A program made the translations under genes and the position numbers. Of a stretch of DNA of 64,000 nt, positions 1-11,853 are shown piece by piece (position 1 is the first letter of the stretch; every line of letters begins with the position of its first letter). The DNA comes from Clavelina lepadiformis. Lineage: Eukaryota > Chordata > Ascidiacea > Aplousobranchia > Clavelinidae. A model generated the notes under the pieces. That model saw only the letters and a program-made list of their open reading frames with translations. It ran no database searches and was not told the DNA's origin. Location of the stretch: assembly GCF_947623445.1 (NCBI RefSeq), contig NC_135242.1, forward strand, positions 19,964,001 through 20,028,000, in the 5' to 3' direction.

Positions 1-632
1 AATTTTTCCTTACCTGCTTAATTCATGACTCTTGGTGTTTCAGTCTTACTTAATATTTGTTTAAACCTAAACGTCTATATTTAGTATAGTTCCGACCATT
101 TTTGCGAAATTCCTTGCACGCAGCCGAGGAAAACAACGAGGACGCTTTGTAGTGATCTTTCAAAACAAAATCAACAAAACATGATCAACATGATCAACAA
201 AATTAAAGATATTGCTAATAAAGTTGTGTTAAAATTCGTATAACATGGAGTTTCGATTATTCCAGCGTTGGGATTATAAAGTTACAGAACTGCTGAGATT
301 TTACGAAAATTGGTTTTAAATTACCACTGTGACCATATTGTGACCACTGTGACCGATTTTTTCATGCATGTTTTTTTGTTTGTTATGTTTGTCTGAGTAG
401 ACCATACTTGCCTAACTGTTGCGCATGCACTGCAAGTTTTTCTTTCTTGCTTACCGCCTTTTTGTAGTTATTTGTTTTTAACTAGATCAACCACAGCATG
501 ATTCCTGTTTCTCTTCTGTAATATTTTTGAACAACACAAGTAAACGCAACAACTATCTGAACATTGTTCATGAGATCATAATGAAACAACACAATATTTT
601 ACACGAAGCCTGTTACGTCGGTGTTATGGCAG
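1..632. other. Intergenic, no gene seen
   Basis: AT-rich DNA downstream of the first minus-strand gene. I saw no cysteine-rich exon, RNA gene or repeat. No clear minus-strand AATAAA was found close to the stop codon. Confidence 0.5.
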
Positions 633-3600
633 CTAGTGGCATTTCACCCTGCGCAGTGTGACGGGATCGTAAAACTTGGGTACACAAAAACAAGTTGGTT
701 CACAGATGGCATCTGGATAAGCAGGGCACTTGGTATTGCGGCATGCCAACTTGCAGTTCTCGTTTGAGCATAACTCTGGAAAATGTGTACGAAATTAAGG
801 GGTTTTTGTTAAGTAATTTGTAGGGTGTAACATTTTATGCCTTTGCTTTTCGAGCCTTGTTTTCCTGCCAAGTCTAGGAAAGGGCTTTAAGTATTACAGC
901 AAATCAGGTTACGTATATGTACGTTTACAACAATTATAGCATAATCTGAAAGAATTTCTTACTTTCAATACAGTCTCTTCTTGACAATTTTCGAGGCTTT
1001 CCATTTTGCAAACGGTAAAAGTCAAAGTCGCATCCTCCGCAATAGTTATCTCTGCACACGGCATCGGGATAGGCCGGGCATCTTGCACCCCGACAAGGAG
1101 GATAAGCGCATCTCACCTGCGGCGATCCCGGAGGGCATTGGTCTATCTTGACACAGATGGAGTTTGTGAGGTCGCTTGGATTCCACATCTCGTTTCTACC
1201 GCAGACAATTTGCGACACTCCAACCAGCTGTAAACCTTTTCTACAAGTCGCAGTGCATTTTGAACCAACATAACTTCCGTGAGTGCATCGCACTCTAAAA
1301 TTTACAAAGGCTCTTGGATCTACCGGAGGAGGACATTCTGTAAATGTAAAAAGAATAACCTTGTAAGCTTGTTTATTATAGATATGGTAATTTTGGAATG
1401 TAAACTTACCTAACGGTTCAGTGCATATTGAACCACAGCCGGCTGGACAACATATCTGGCCAAGTTGACAATGGTCTGGATTACACATAGGACATCTTCC
1501 AACAAATCCGCGGCGAGGCGGACAGCGAGGATCTACGCAAGCATAAGTTAGCACATAGCATGCATTTAACACCATTGGAATGATTTTCTTTCAGTAATTG
1601 TTTCAAAACTCTTACCTGGTACACATTGAGTTGTCCCTAAACTTGGAACCCAGTGACCATTTTCTCTACATTTTGAACTGGCAGGACCTTTGACCACTTG
1701 ACCAGGTGGACAGTTGATTGTACAAACTGACCCGATGTTATTGCCATCGTTGCAGGTGTGTGGTAAATTTGTATTTAGTGGAACGCAGTGAGGAAATCCT
1801 ATAACCGTAGAAAGTTTATAAGATTATGATAAAATGACATATTTGTGTACAAGTATAATGTATCCATGTCCGAACCTAGCTTAAATAACATATTGCTCTT
1901 ATCTCTCTTAATATGCTATTCACAATTTCTTGGTTTAGCAAACATCAGTTTTACCTATTGGGTAAGAGCACGTTGAACCGCAGCCAGTCGGACAACATAT
2001 TTGTCCTGGGGAACACTCATCTGGATTACATACAGGGCATATTCCAAAATCTCCAGAAGGCCGTGGGCAGCGAGGGTCTGTTTAAACCACAAATGATAAA
2101 AAATACTACAAATCAGTTTTGGTGTTGTATTTGCTCTTTCTGCGGCGTTTGCATCATATCAACATTTTACCGTAAACATAAACACATTCGTTTATTCATA
2201 CCTGGTACACATTCGGTTGTGCCTAGACTTGGAACCCAGTGACCATTTTCTCTACATTGTGAACTGGCAGGACCTTTGACCACTTGACCAGGTGGACAGT
2301 TGATTGTACAAACTGACCCGATGTTATTGCCATCGTTGCAGGTGTGTGGTAAATTTGTGTTTAGTGGAACGCAGTGAGGAAACCCTGTAAATAGAAAAGC
2401 AGCAGACGTTAAACACAGTTAAACAAATATTTTTAACCAAAAAATACAGTCAATTTACAATGTTACAACAACAAAATATTCAAATAACAAAATAACAAAA
2501 TATCTAATATCTAATAACAAAATATTTTGCACGTACCGTCCCTATCTTGTTAAAGTTACTCTTAAACATGTCATTGTAAGTTCGTATCATTACATAAACT
2601 TCTACATTCCGTTGCTTATCAAAAACATCACAATTACCGAGGGAACCACACTGCTTTTCTGTAAGAACGAAACCGAGAAACGTGAATACAGGAACACAAG
2701 TATCGCAACGAGCAGATCTGCAGGTAGCCCTTGGAAAATTAGGGCATCTCGCCGTCCTGCATGGGCTTACGTAGCAAAATCTGGGCCTGGTGCACACTGC
2801 AAGAGAAGTACATTACATTTAACTATATTGTTACAGAGTTCAGCTTAAGATACGGCTGCATGCTGGTTATGAACCAGCACTAGATTTTTTAGTTTCCTTA
2901 ATTTTCATTTTCCCTTATGCATCTGTTTCTATATAAAAATTAACTGTAGGCTACAGGGTTTCTCGTAAGATTCGTAGTACCTTTGCATTCGTCATCCGTG
3001 AGCACGTCACCGTTAGGAGCAGTGAAGATAGCGCTGCATCCTCCGCAAAAGTTGTTTCTGCAAGTAGCACCTGGAACGCCCGGACATGTCGCAACATCGC
3101 ACGATGGCGGAAGAGTGCAAAGTGCAGTTGGAACTCCTGGCAGACAACCGCCTAAGAAAAACAAAATATATTCAGTCCCAGAGTGTAATACGTAACATAC
3201 AGGCTCACATTCATTTTTATTTATTTTAAAATTACCTGTCGATGGCACATTGCACTCGTTTCTATCAACGATTCGACCATCGCAGTCAAGAAACACTGGC
3301 CTGCAATTGCAGTCAGGGGTGCACTGAGCATTTGGAACCCCTGGGCAGGTTTGTCCGTCGCAAACATCGGAAGAACATGTTGTGGATTTCAAGCAGTCTG
3401 TCAACAACATTTTACTTAACGTAGAACATTGACATTTTGTTTAATGTAGCACGCCCCTCAAGGTCTGGTGAGTGGTTTTGCAAAAGTTTCTGGTATTATC
3501 TTTAACTTTTATCTTACAAAATGTCAGTATAAACCTGATCATAGCAGGTGTACCTAATTCTTGCGGTAGAGGTATTGGAAGACAGGTTCGTCCACATCCC

Positions 3601-3878
3601 ACTGGACAGCACATTTCCCGGCAACCACAACTTGTACATGTTGGTCTTAATACATTTGCACAGATTCCAATATCTTTATTGGCCGGGCAACGTCGATCAA
3701 TGATTAAAGAACCTAAAAAAATGTTTATTGAATATTATAATTATTTTTAAAACGAAAGAACGTTTCTAAAAACAACATTTTTAATCACAAAACGAGGTTA
3801 ATAATGTTCACCTTGAGCATTAATGCTTTCGAAAAGCAAGGTACAAGCCGCCAGCAGTATAATCTTCAACGCCTTCAT
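633..3878 (-). CDS. Secreted WAP/sushi/cysteine-module protein 1
   Basis: Eleven exons joined at GT-AG sites: 3812-3878, 3554-3712, 3236-3397, 2981-3151, 2638-2796, 2202-2384, 1955-2077, 1616-1798, 1410-1532, 963-1337, 633-775. They total 1848 nt, a 615-residue protein, with every internal junction in phase 1. Exon 1 is a signal peptide (MKALKIILLAACTLLFE, cut near NAQ). Domain order is WAP, cysteine module C1, two C2 modules, sushi, WAP, sushi, WAP, then a fused sushi+C2 exon and a short C-terminal module ending VKCH-stop. WAP domains show the paired-Cys core (ICCP, GCG). Sushi domains show the conserved Cys and W. The two sushi exons at 1616 and 2202 are almost identical. WAP proteins are often protease inhibitors or antimicrobials and sushi domains bind proteins; the role of this protein is not known. 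First of five related minus-strand genes. Confidence 0.82.
1616..2384 (-). repeat. Near-identical duplicated sushi exons
   Basis: The sushi exons at 1616-1798 and 2202-2384 differ at only about eight positions over some 183 bp, mostly at the ends. The adjacent WAP exons (1410-1532 and 1955-2077) are clearly more diverged. This points to recent exon duplication or gene conversion of the sushi exon. Confidence 0.85.
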
Positions 3879-3956
3879 AATCTACAGTTTGTCAAAGCAA
3901 ATAGTTGCTCTATCGCAACTTTATCAAGAATGACAAATAAGTTTTGCAATCTGATG

Positions 3957-3966
3957 TATTTATATA
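3957..3966 (-). promoter_or_regulatory. TATA box of secreted gene 1
   Basis: The minus strand reads TATATAAATA about 80 bp upstream of the signal-peptide ATG at 3878. Position and match are those of a core promoter TATA box, placing the transcription start near 3930. Confidence 0.6.
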
Positions 3967-6858
3967 GAAAGTCGTGCGTGACGTATTTAAATTGACCAAT
4001 CTTGTTATTACCGGGCCGAGGTTAATGACATTAACTTGAAATACGTGCTTGGAAACCTCCCGGGCAATTGAAATTTTTTATAGATATAATATGACATTTT
4101 ATCAGGTTGTAATTAGTCATAAGTGCGACGTTGGGAGTGCTAGTTGATCAATCGCAAATAAGGCAAGTATATATTAATCTATCGCTTACTTTCTGGGAAA
4201 ATGAATGCATCAAAGCATTGTTTGACAGACAAAAACATCTCTCTCTTTATTTTGGTTTCAGGAATAATTCAGCAGTATTACCACAAAACTTATAGTAAAG
4301 TACTTGCTTTAATTAGACTTGCTGTAATAGGTTCTACAACTTTGGACTTTTTGCTTGTCCTCGGGCGTATAAATTACCGGATGTTTTATGAATTCTGGCT
4401 CTTGGTTTAAAATTGGAGTTTAAACGTGCAGTGAAACCAGAAAAAAATGTTTCTCATTTCTGAATCACGAGAAAGCGAGTGTGATTAGTTTGCTTTTATT
4501 TTTCGGTACATTTTAGAAACTATACTTTTATTCGTAAAAAATTGCCATCCATCCATACAGGAAAATGAAGAACGGAGATCAAATAAAGCAAAACGCTCTC
4601 TGACAATAAACAGAAATGTTATTGCACATCTCACAATTACGGTAAACGTCGAAAACACCCAATGTGATACCAAGAACGTTACCATACATATACTAGCTTA
4701 TAATGATGTTAAAACTTATCCTTTCTCAAAGCATTTTTTCAAAGCATCCTTTCTCATCCTATCCTTTCTCAAAGCAGGCAATTTTTGGCATCAAATCACA
4801 ACAAGCCCTTAGCCGGAAACTTATACACATAAAGTAATGACTGATTAAAAGATTTTCCGTTTTTCTTTTGTGTGATCAGTTATTAGCTTATTTGGTTTCG
4901 GAAACTTATTATTATTCGGCAGACTTGCCAGCCAGTTCATACCTTTTTTGTCGGATGAATCTTTCCATACTCTGACATCACCCGGTTGATGCAAGACTGG
5001 GTAGAGCTGCAGAAGGATATAACCTCCATAGTCTATGATGCTAAAACAGAAAGAATGTGATATGTTGTCGTGTATCGTTGCGTTTCAACAACGTAAATAT
5101 CAACTTTATGAGAAATAAAAATTTAGTAACTTCCTTACTGGACTATTGTTGCAGTAAAAATAAAAGCTATTTTTGTTGTTACGATTACACATTTTAAATA
5201 ACTCCTGGGTATGTGGCAGCGAGGAAATAATAATCAGTATCCGGGATCGGGACAATGAAGTATTCTATATACATTGTTATAACTTATATATCGAATTTTA
5301 TCGAATTTTTGATGAAGTGCAAGAAAACTTTGTTATTAACGCGCCCCGATAAAAAGCAAAGTTGGATATAGGCTACAATTAAAAAAGCGATGTGACCCGC
5401 AAAAATAATGAAACACCAAAATAATGTCAGAATTAATTATTCTTCTGTTGCACAGGGGCGTCGTATGCTGTATTAGTTAAGGCCTCCCAAGGAATGCATT
5501 GCCTTTTAAAACCAACCTGAAATCGATATTATTTATAACTTGTTGGCACGACGCCACAGTTGTATTATTGGTCACAACATCCGTATGGTGGTTGTTGGTA
5601 ATGTTGGTTGGTTGATTGGTTGTTTGTAAATGTTGGTGATTCTTAATATTTTGACTTATATGTTCATTCCGCGTATGAGTTACAAATCCCTACATCTTAC
5701 TCTCAAGTGATTATATTTTCAATCAATCATCCATCCATTCAATATCGTCATCCAGTCATTTTCAATCTGCTACAACACAATCCCGCTTTTTTCATGATGG
5801 CATTTTATTTCTACCACCGAAAAATCGCGCTATAACAAAATTTCACTCTATTTCTTCAAATTTTCAGTTGGCATTTACCGTAATATTTTAATATCTTCTT
5901 TTGCCAGGTGAATTATTATCAAGGTTCGGCCTTACATGTATTGATATGAAACTGCCATCTATAATATAAAAAACACGGCGCGTGTAATTAATAGACAAAA
6001 AGGTCCAAGATAACCAAAAGCTAAATGAAATGCCTTGAACCAAATTGCAGCGTTGTATAAGTTTCACTTAATTAATAGACTCACTTTTTATCGCAAGTTT
6101 TGTAGTTTTTGGATCGTTTGATAAACCGCACAGCGTCCACTTTCAATAAGTTAGAAAATAATTTCCGACAACCATAAATAATTTCAATAAATAAAGATAT
6201 ATCATACATGCGTGAATGAAGTTTGCACTCTTAATAATATCGTACACCATTTACAAAAGGCTGTCATTATCTCACCGGAAAAAAACGTACTTTCAAAGCT
6301 ATTTTTTATGGTTTCTTACTTTTGCTAGCCTGACTATGTTATAACATAATAAGCTAAACTAACCTAAATCTTCCTTTTAATCTAAACTTAACTTAAATTA
6401 AACCCTAAATAGCTTAAATCAACTTTTTGCATACCTATTCACCTAATTGATCTAACCACTTATCAGCTTGTCTAACTGCGTGACCTATTTACTTACGGTG
6501 AAATAGTCACTCTGCTTATAAAAAAAATAACTCATAATTGCATCCACAAATTGTTTATTTTACAATGCCAAAATGCCAAAGAATGTTACATTTTTGCACA
6601 ATAGAACGACAAAAATATGACGAGAATAAGCATATTGTGACTTCAATATGGTCTTTAAGATTCAGATTTGTGCATTGGACATTAATGAATTATGATTAGG
6701 CTCCTTGACGTTTCTTTCAGAAGAATTACAATTCTTCAGAAGAATCTTCGAGCACTGTATAAAGTGCATAAGCAAAAACGGGTTTATAAATAAGTTTTAT
6801 AAAATAACTACGAAATGCGATGGAACTGCTACAGCTGACATAGTACTATATGTAGTGA
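3967..6858. other. Intergenic, no gene seen
   Basis: Low-complexity AT-rich stretch between two secreted genes. Short ORFs at 4201-4410 and 4485-4685 have no recognisable domain and no splice context. No tRNA, inverted-repeat element or array was seen. Confidence 0.45.
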
Positions 6859-9346
6859 TTACAAAAGCATAAAATAGTAAAGTACTGTTAGCAATGTTCG
6901 ATGTAGCGGTACTGCATATACTATAGAGTACTTACATGTAGAGCAATGCACTCGTTCCAGTGTTGCCGGGTTGTAAAACGCTGGACTGCAGGAACAGTCC
7001 ACTTCGCAGACAGCATCAGGGTGACCTCTGCATGTGGCATGTCTGCATTTTCTTTGACAGAATGGATACGGAAACAAGTATGGACATGGTCCTAAAATTA
7101 AATGCATGAAGATTGACAAACCGCAACATGCTTTGACTTATGTCAAAGCTTACGTTTAGATTGTATAGAAAATGTCTAATTACCTCTTGGAATACATTCC
7201 TCTCTAGTAAGCTTACGACCGTTGAGAAAAAAGTCGAACAAGCACCCACCGCAATCATTGTCTACGCATACGGCTTTTGGATGAGCAGGACACTTTGCTC
7301 TAAAGCATGCAGGAGCACACCTTGGCATACCGGAACCGGGAGGACATACATCAACCTTGATACACTGAGTGCTCCTGAAGTCACCTGGAGCCCACTTGCT
7401 TCTTTCATCGCAGACTATGTTTGAGCGTCCCACAAGCTCCTTCCCTGGAGGACACGATGCGGTGCATCTTGATCCGACGTTGTTTTCATCCGTACAAGTG
7501 ATTTGAAAAGTAACCACTTCGTTGTTAGCTATTGACAGAGGGCACTGACGAGCTACGTATTAACAAGTCATAAGATGAAACTCTCGGCAATAACCAACAA
7601 ATGTTTCGACAAAATCAAACGAACGTAATGCTTATAGCTTCAATTTACAATTTTACATACGAATATTTCCATGGCAGTCGTCGTGTGTTAGAATGAATCC
7701 TCGGTAAGTAAATACAGCATCACAGATATTACTTAAGCATCGTCCCGGCCTACATCTGGCATCAGGATAGTTGGGACAGCTTGCAAAGCGACAGGGCGCA
7801 TTGACGCAGACTATAGACGGTTTCTGACAATCTAATACAACACAAAAAATTACAGAAATGAAGCCTCGGACAAGGACACATTAGATGACGTTCTTATACC
7901 TTCTTGGCATTCTTCTTTTGTCAACACAATTCCATTCCGATTGGTGAAAACAGCGTTACAACCACCGCAGTGGTCAGACGAACAAGTAGCTTCCGGAAAA
8001 GAAGGGCAGGTTGCCATTCGACAAGGATCGAAAAAGCAATATGTCACATCTTTACCGGGAAGGCATGGTCTTGGAGTTGGTGAAGTTGCTCCTGCAAGCA
8101 AAACGTGATTGTTAAAAAGATGAAATGGAGAAATTTCACGAATACGGAAAGTAAACGTGAAAACAACTTTATTGCGTTGCCTTGTGGAAACATTATGAAT
8201 AGAGCTATTTGTTTTACCTGGATTACATTGCTCATTTGTAAGTAGTTGTCCATTGCAACCTATGAAAGCTTTACCACAATGGCAGTTATGAGTGCAGCGA
8301 GCACCGGGTACACCGGGACAATCTCTCTTTGGATCACAGTCACGTTGTGGAAAACAAGTTGTGTAAGCTAGACAACTCAGTTCGGTGGGCAAAGGAATCG
8401 CGGTGCAGCTTTTCCCACAGCCGTTTGAGCAACATATCTGTCCACATCCACAGCCATCGATTGGACAGTCTTCACTGCACGTGCCTACTCCTATTGGTTG
8501 CTCACACCTTGGGTCGGTAGGCACAGGGTCTGGGCAAGGCACAACACCAAGTAGGTTTGTTTAAATAGTTTACAAAAGGAATTTTGATAAAATATCAAAC
8601 ATTAGGTTACTTGTTTGTATTAACTTTCGTTGTTATTCAATGCAAATAAAAAATTATTCTAAAATGCGAAATTCAACTTGCATTTTACGCTATAGTTTGG
8701 TTAATTCTCAGCTTTATACCTGCGTTTGGGTCGCATTGTCTACGAGTTAAAAGTTGCCCATCACAGCCAAGAAAAGCTTTTCTGCAATTGCAGTCATGCG
8801 TACACCTTGCACCTGGTACGCCTGGGCAGTCCCTAGCCGGTACACAGTCTTCCAAAGGCAAGCACCTTTTGTATGCTAAGCAACCTTCAAATTACATTTT
8901 TTTTCTTTTCAAGTCATGCAGTAATTCCACAACACTACGTTTTAGGCCAGCAAGAATTAAGGATAATCGTAGTAAGCCTATAGTACTGTCCGCTGTGAAC
9001 ATACTTAGTTCTTTCGGCAGCGGTATTGGCACACAACTTGTTCCGCATCCGTTAAAGCAACACATTGAACCGCAGTGACATTTGTTGGGACAGGTTTCAC
9101 AAATACCAAAACCGATTGGTACTGGGCAACGAGGGTCCGATGTTAGTCGTAAACCTTTTAACAAAATCACAAATTTTGCTTGCTTTGTATAGTCCGTGCT
9201 TCATCTGATATTGTTGGGGAATAAAGAAATTAAATTGTACTACATATCAGTCTAATATATACGCTATAGTATGATATCTTCTTACCGTCAACGGCAGCTG
9301 CTGAAAAGATTGGAATGATAAAACAAAACGTGAATAGTGCCTCCAT
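6859..9346 (-). CDS. Secreted WAP/sushi/cysteine-module protein 2
   Basis: Eight exons: 9286-9346, 9005-9154, 8720-8884, 8218-8529, 7900-8091, 7661-7831, 7184-7552, 6859-7091. They total 1653 nt, 550 residues. Exon 1 is a signal peptide (MEALFTFCFIIPIFSAAAVDG). Domain order is WAP, C1, WAP+C1 fused in one exon, C2, C2-like, sushi+C2, C-terminal module. The WAP and C1 domains of exon 4 run together without the intron that separates them in the sister genes, so that intron was lost here. In the last exon a strong GTAAGTA donor lies just after the final Cys-containing module. The message may therefore splice to a small further exon instead of ending at the TAA at 6859. Same family as its neighbours; function unknown. 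Confidence 0.8.
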
Positions 9347-9440
9347 AATTCTGGTTGTGTTTTTATAGCTTAGATTTGTAGCTTTTCAGACTCTTCTGAA
9401 CGAATTGCTTCAATGCGCTTAGTATGCACACAGTCGCCCG

Positions 9441-9447
9441 CTTTATA
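9441..9447 (-). promoter_or_regulatory. TATA box of secreted gene 2
   Basis: The minus strand reads TATAAAG about 95 bp upstream of the ATG at 9346, at the spacing expected of a TATA box with a short 5' leader. Confidence 0.5.
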
Positions 9448-11853
9448 GACTTGCTCTTTTTTCACAAATGTTACATTTATTGACTATTTGGTATCCAACC
9501 GAATCCGACTTTGGCGTGGAACCAATTTTACTCTTCTTGGCAGGGAAATTACCAGTTATTAAGTAGCTATTAGTATGAGACAGCTCTTGACGTCACACTC
9601 GTGTAATATAGCTTGTTTTTCTGAAATGTGTTTGTTGTGAAGAAGTTGTCTTCCGTATATTGGCCTACCGGTTGCATTTGACGTCAGTTAGTTTGCCCTT
9701 TGGGGAAAAGAACTTTGGTTGCGGGCAACTAAATTTTTTTGGAACTTGTAATGTCTCAATTTCTTGCTCCTTCGCACTAAGATTGCCAAAGGACGTTTTC
9801 TGGAATAGTGCTGGCCAAAGATCATTCAACATCAAGAAACCTACGCTGTCACGTACTTTCTCTTAGTTTTAATTACCGTGTATTCTGGAATTGCGTTTTG
9901 TTTCGTGCTCGTCCGTTTAACACCAAAGATTTTATATGTTTATATGTTACTGAAAATGTATGCGGAATATTCTGGAAAATTTGTACCACGTTCATATACA
10001 GCTTTTTGTTTACACCAGAAGTATTATCTTACCTCTTACAAAAATCTTATCTTTGACAAATGCGATTTCGATGAATACGAACAACTGTTTGTACCGATGA
10101 AAAATGCTTCCTCATATAAACCCTATATAAAGTATTACAGAAATGCCGAAACACAGATGTGCATGATTACGCTATGCCAGTTTGCAGATAAGCTAACAAG
10201 TAGCCATCCTGATTCGCAAACGCGTCGTATTAAATTATGCTATTACAAAAAATAAAGTTTACAAATATTTCTGGCTGGTATTCCGGATTTGTTCAAGCAC
10301 CAAACGATAAGCAAAATCGTTAATTTTTAGTTTATTTTATGAGTTATGACACTTGACATGATCGGAGCAGCATCGGAAGTTGCCCAAAAACAACTTTCAG
10401 CGCACAAGATTGGTGTCCTACCACGATTGCAGAAAACCTTGCATAATATAACCATTAATATAATCACAGTTCTTTATTCGATTTTTGAAGGCAGTTTGCA
10501 TCTTGATTTGTTATAATGTAGGAAAATTACTGCTTAAACCAAAAATTTGATGTTTTTGTGCAAATCTATGCAAGTATTTCCCGTTTTTTTTGTTTTCATA
10601 TTTTTAATATGTTGTTGGAATGTTGTCTAATGAACATTTCATGATAGCTTTGATAAATGAACTAACTTACCGTCAAGCTCTGGAAAAAAGCCCCTGATGT
10701 CAACAGCGTAAGCGTTTACTCAGTTTTAGACGTTGATCTTAAAACGGGAGAAACTAATGTATAAAGTATTATACAAGACGATTTAAACAAGCTTCGATGA
10801 CGCTGTATACTGAACTGTTGTCGGCATGTATATGGAATTTAGAATGGGTCTCATAGATTTTGTTATACAATATATCATAGTTAAGTATTTCAGTTTAAAG
10901 ACTTAATGTTTCTTGTTTAATAACAAACGCTATGGCGTTTATCAAGGGTATATGAGTAAACGTTTCAGTATTAATTTCAGTACAGTATTCCTTTTCAATA
11001 TGGACATTTGTTTTCCCCTCTACACAGAAAGATGGAATTATCCGTATAAATAGTGTTTGGTGTATAGTACATGGTAAGGCGTTAAAACTATATATGGACG
11101 ATCAAAATGATAACCCTGTGCTTTGAACGCAATATTGTTGAAAAAATTAACGGAAGTTTTAATGCAAAACAGGATATGAGTCTGTTTATAGAATTTCTTC
11201 AACACCTGCTTTTTGTATGGTTGAAAACTTATTTTGCAGCCAATTTTTTTCCAAAGAGTTTTAGCCAGCACCTTTCCTTTTCTCAGAAAATATAAATTTG
11301 ATTCGATCTACAAAGAGCGTATTTTTATTTAATTCTACTGCATATATATATTTGAAATATATGTTTGAAACATATCCGACTACAAGCAGTTCATAAACGA
11401 TCAAACGATAATATAAAACATATCTTCGGACATCTAACACAGAATACTGTGAAGTGTCACTTGTAAATGCAATAACTTGAAAATGCGCGCAAAAATTGAT
11501 GAAAATTTGTAGATTGACAAATATGAACAGTCAGAAGACGAATTTTCTTATGTTTGTATATTTTCTAAAGCGACGTCTTCCAGTGTCCCTTATCAGTCAC
11601 TTTTGATGGCATTAATTCGTCTGATCTTCAGATTCCAATCCGCGAAACACTGCAACAATTTTATATGAATTGTGAGATTTACAGCGAAATCTTATCATCT
11701 AATAAAGTAGCTTCTTATGGAGCTACAGTATACAGGAAGACTCGAAATAAATAAAACTTACAAGGTATAATCAAACAAGGTGAACCCCGTTGTTATATTA
11801 TATAGCAAAACCTTTAGCAAATCCATACACAGCGCTATACCAAATGATGTGAA
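9448..11853. other. Intergenic with one doubtful plus-strand ORF
   Basis: Mostly featureless AT-rich DNA. A plus-strand ORF at 9878-10255 (125 codons) ends two bases before an AATAAA-like signal. Its C-terminal half is rich in Tyr, Lys and Phe and looks more protein-like than its surroundings. I recognise no family and found no start-region support or clear splice site, so I do not call it a gene. Confidence 0.3.

Noticed and set aside
1006-1233. Plus-strand ORFs across the minus-strand WAP/sushi genes (also near 7140, 12305, 13633, 15217, 19705)
   Set aside because: They are antisense shadows of cysteine-rich exons; they lack domains and cross verified splice sites.
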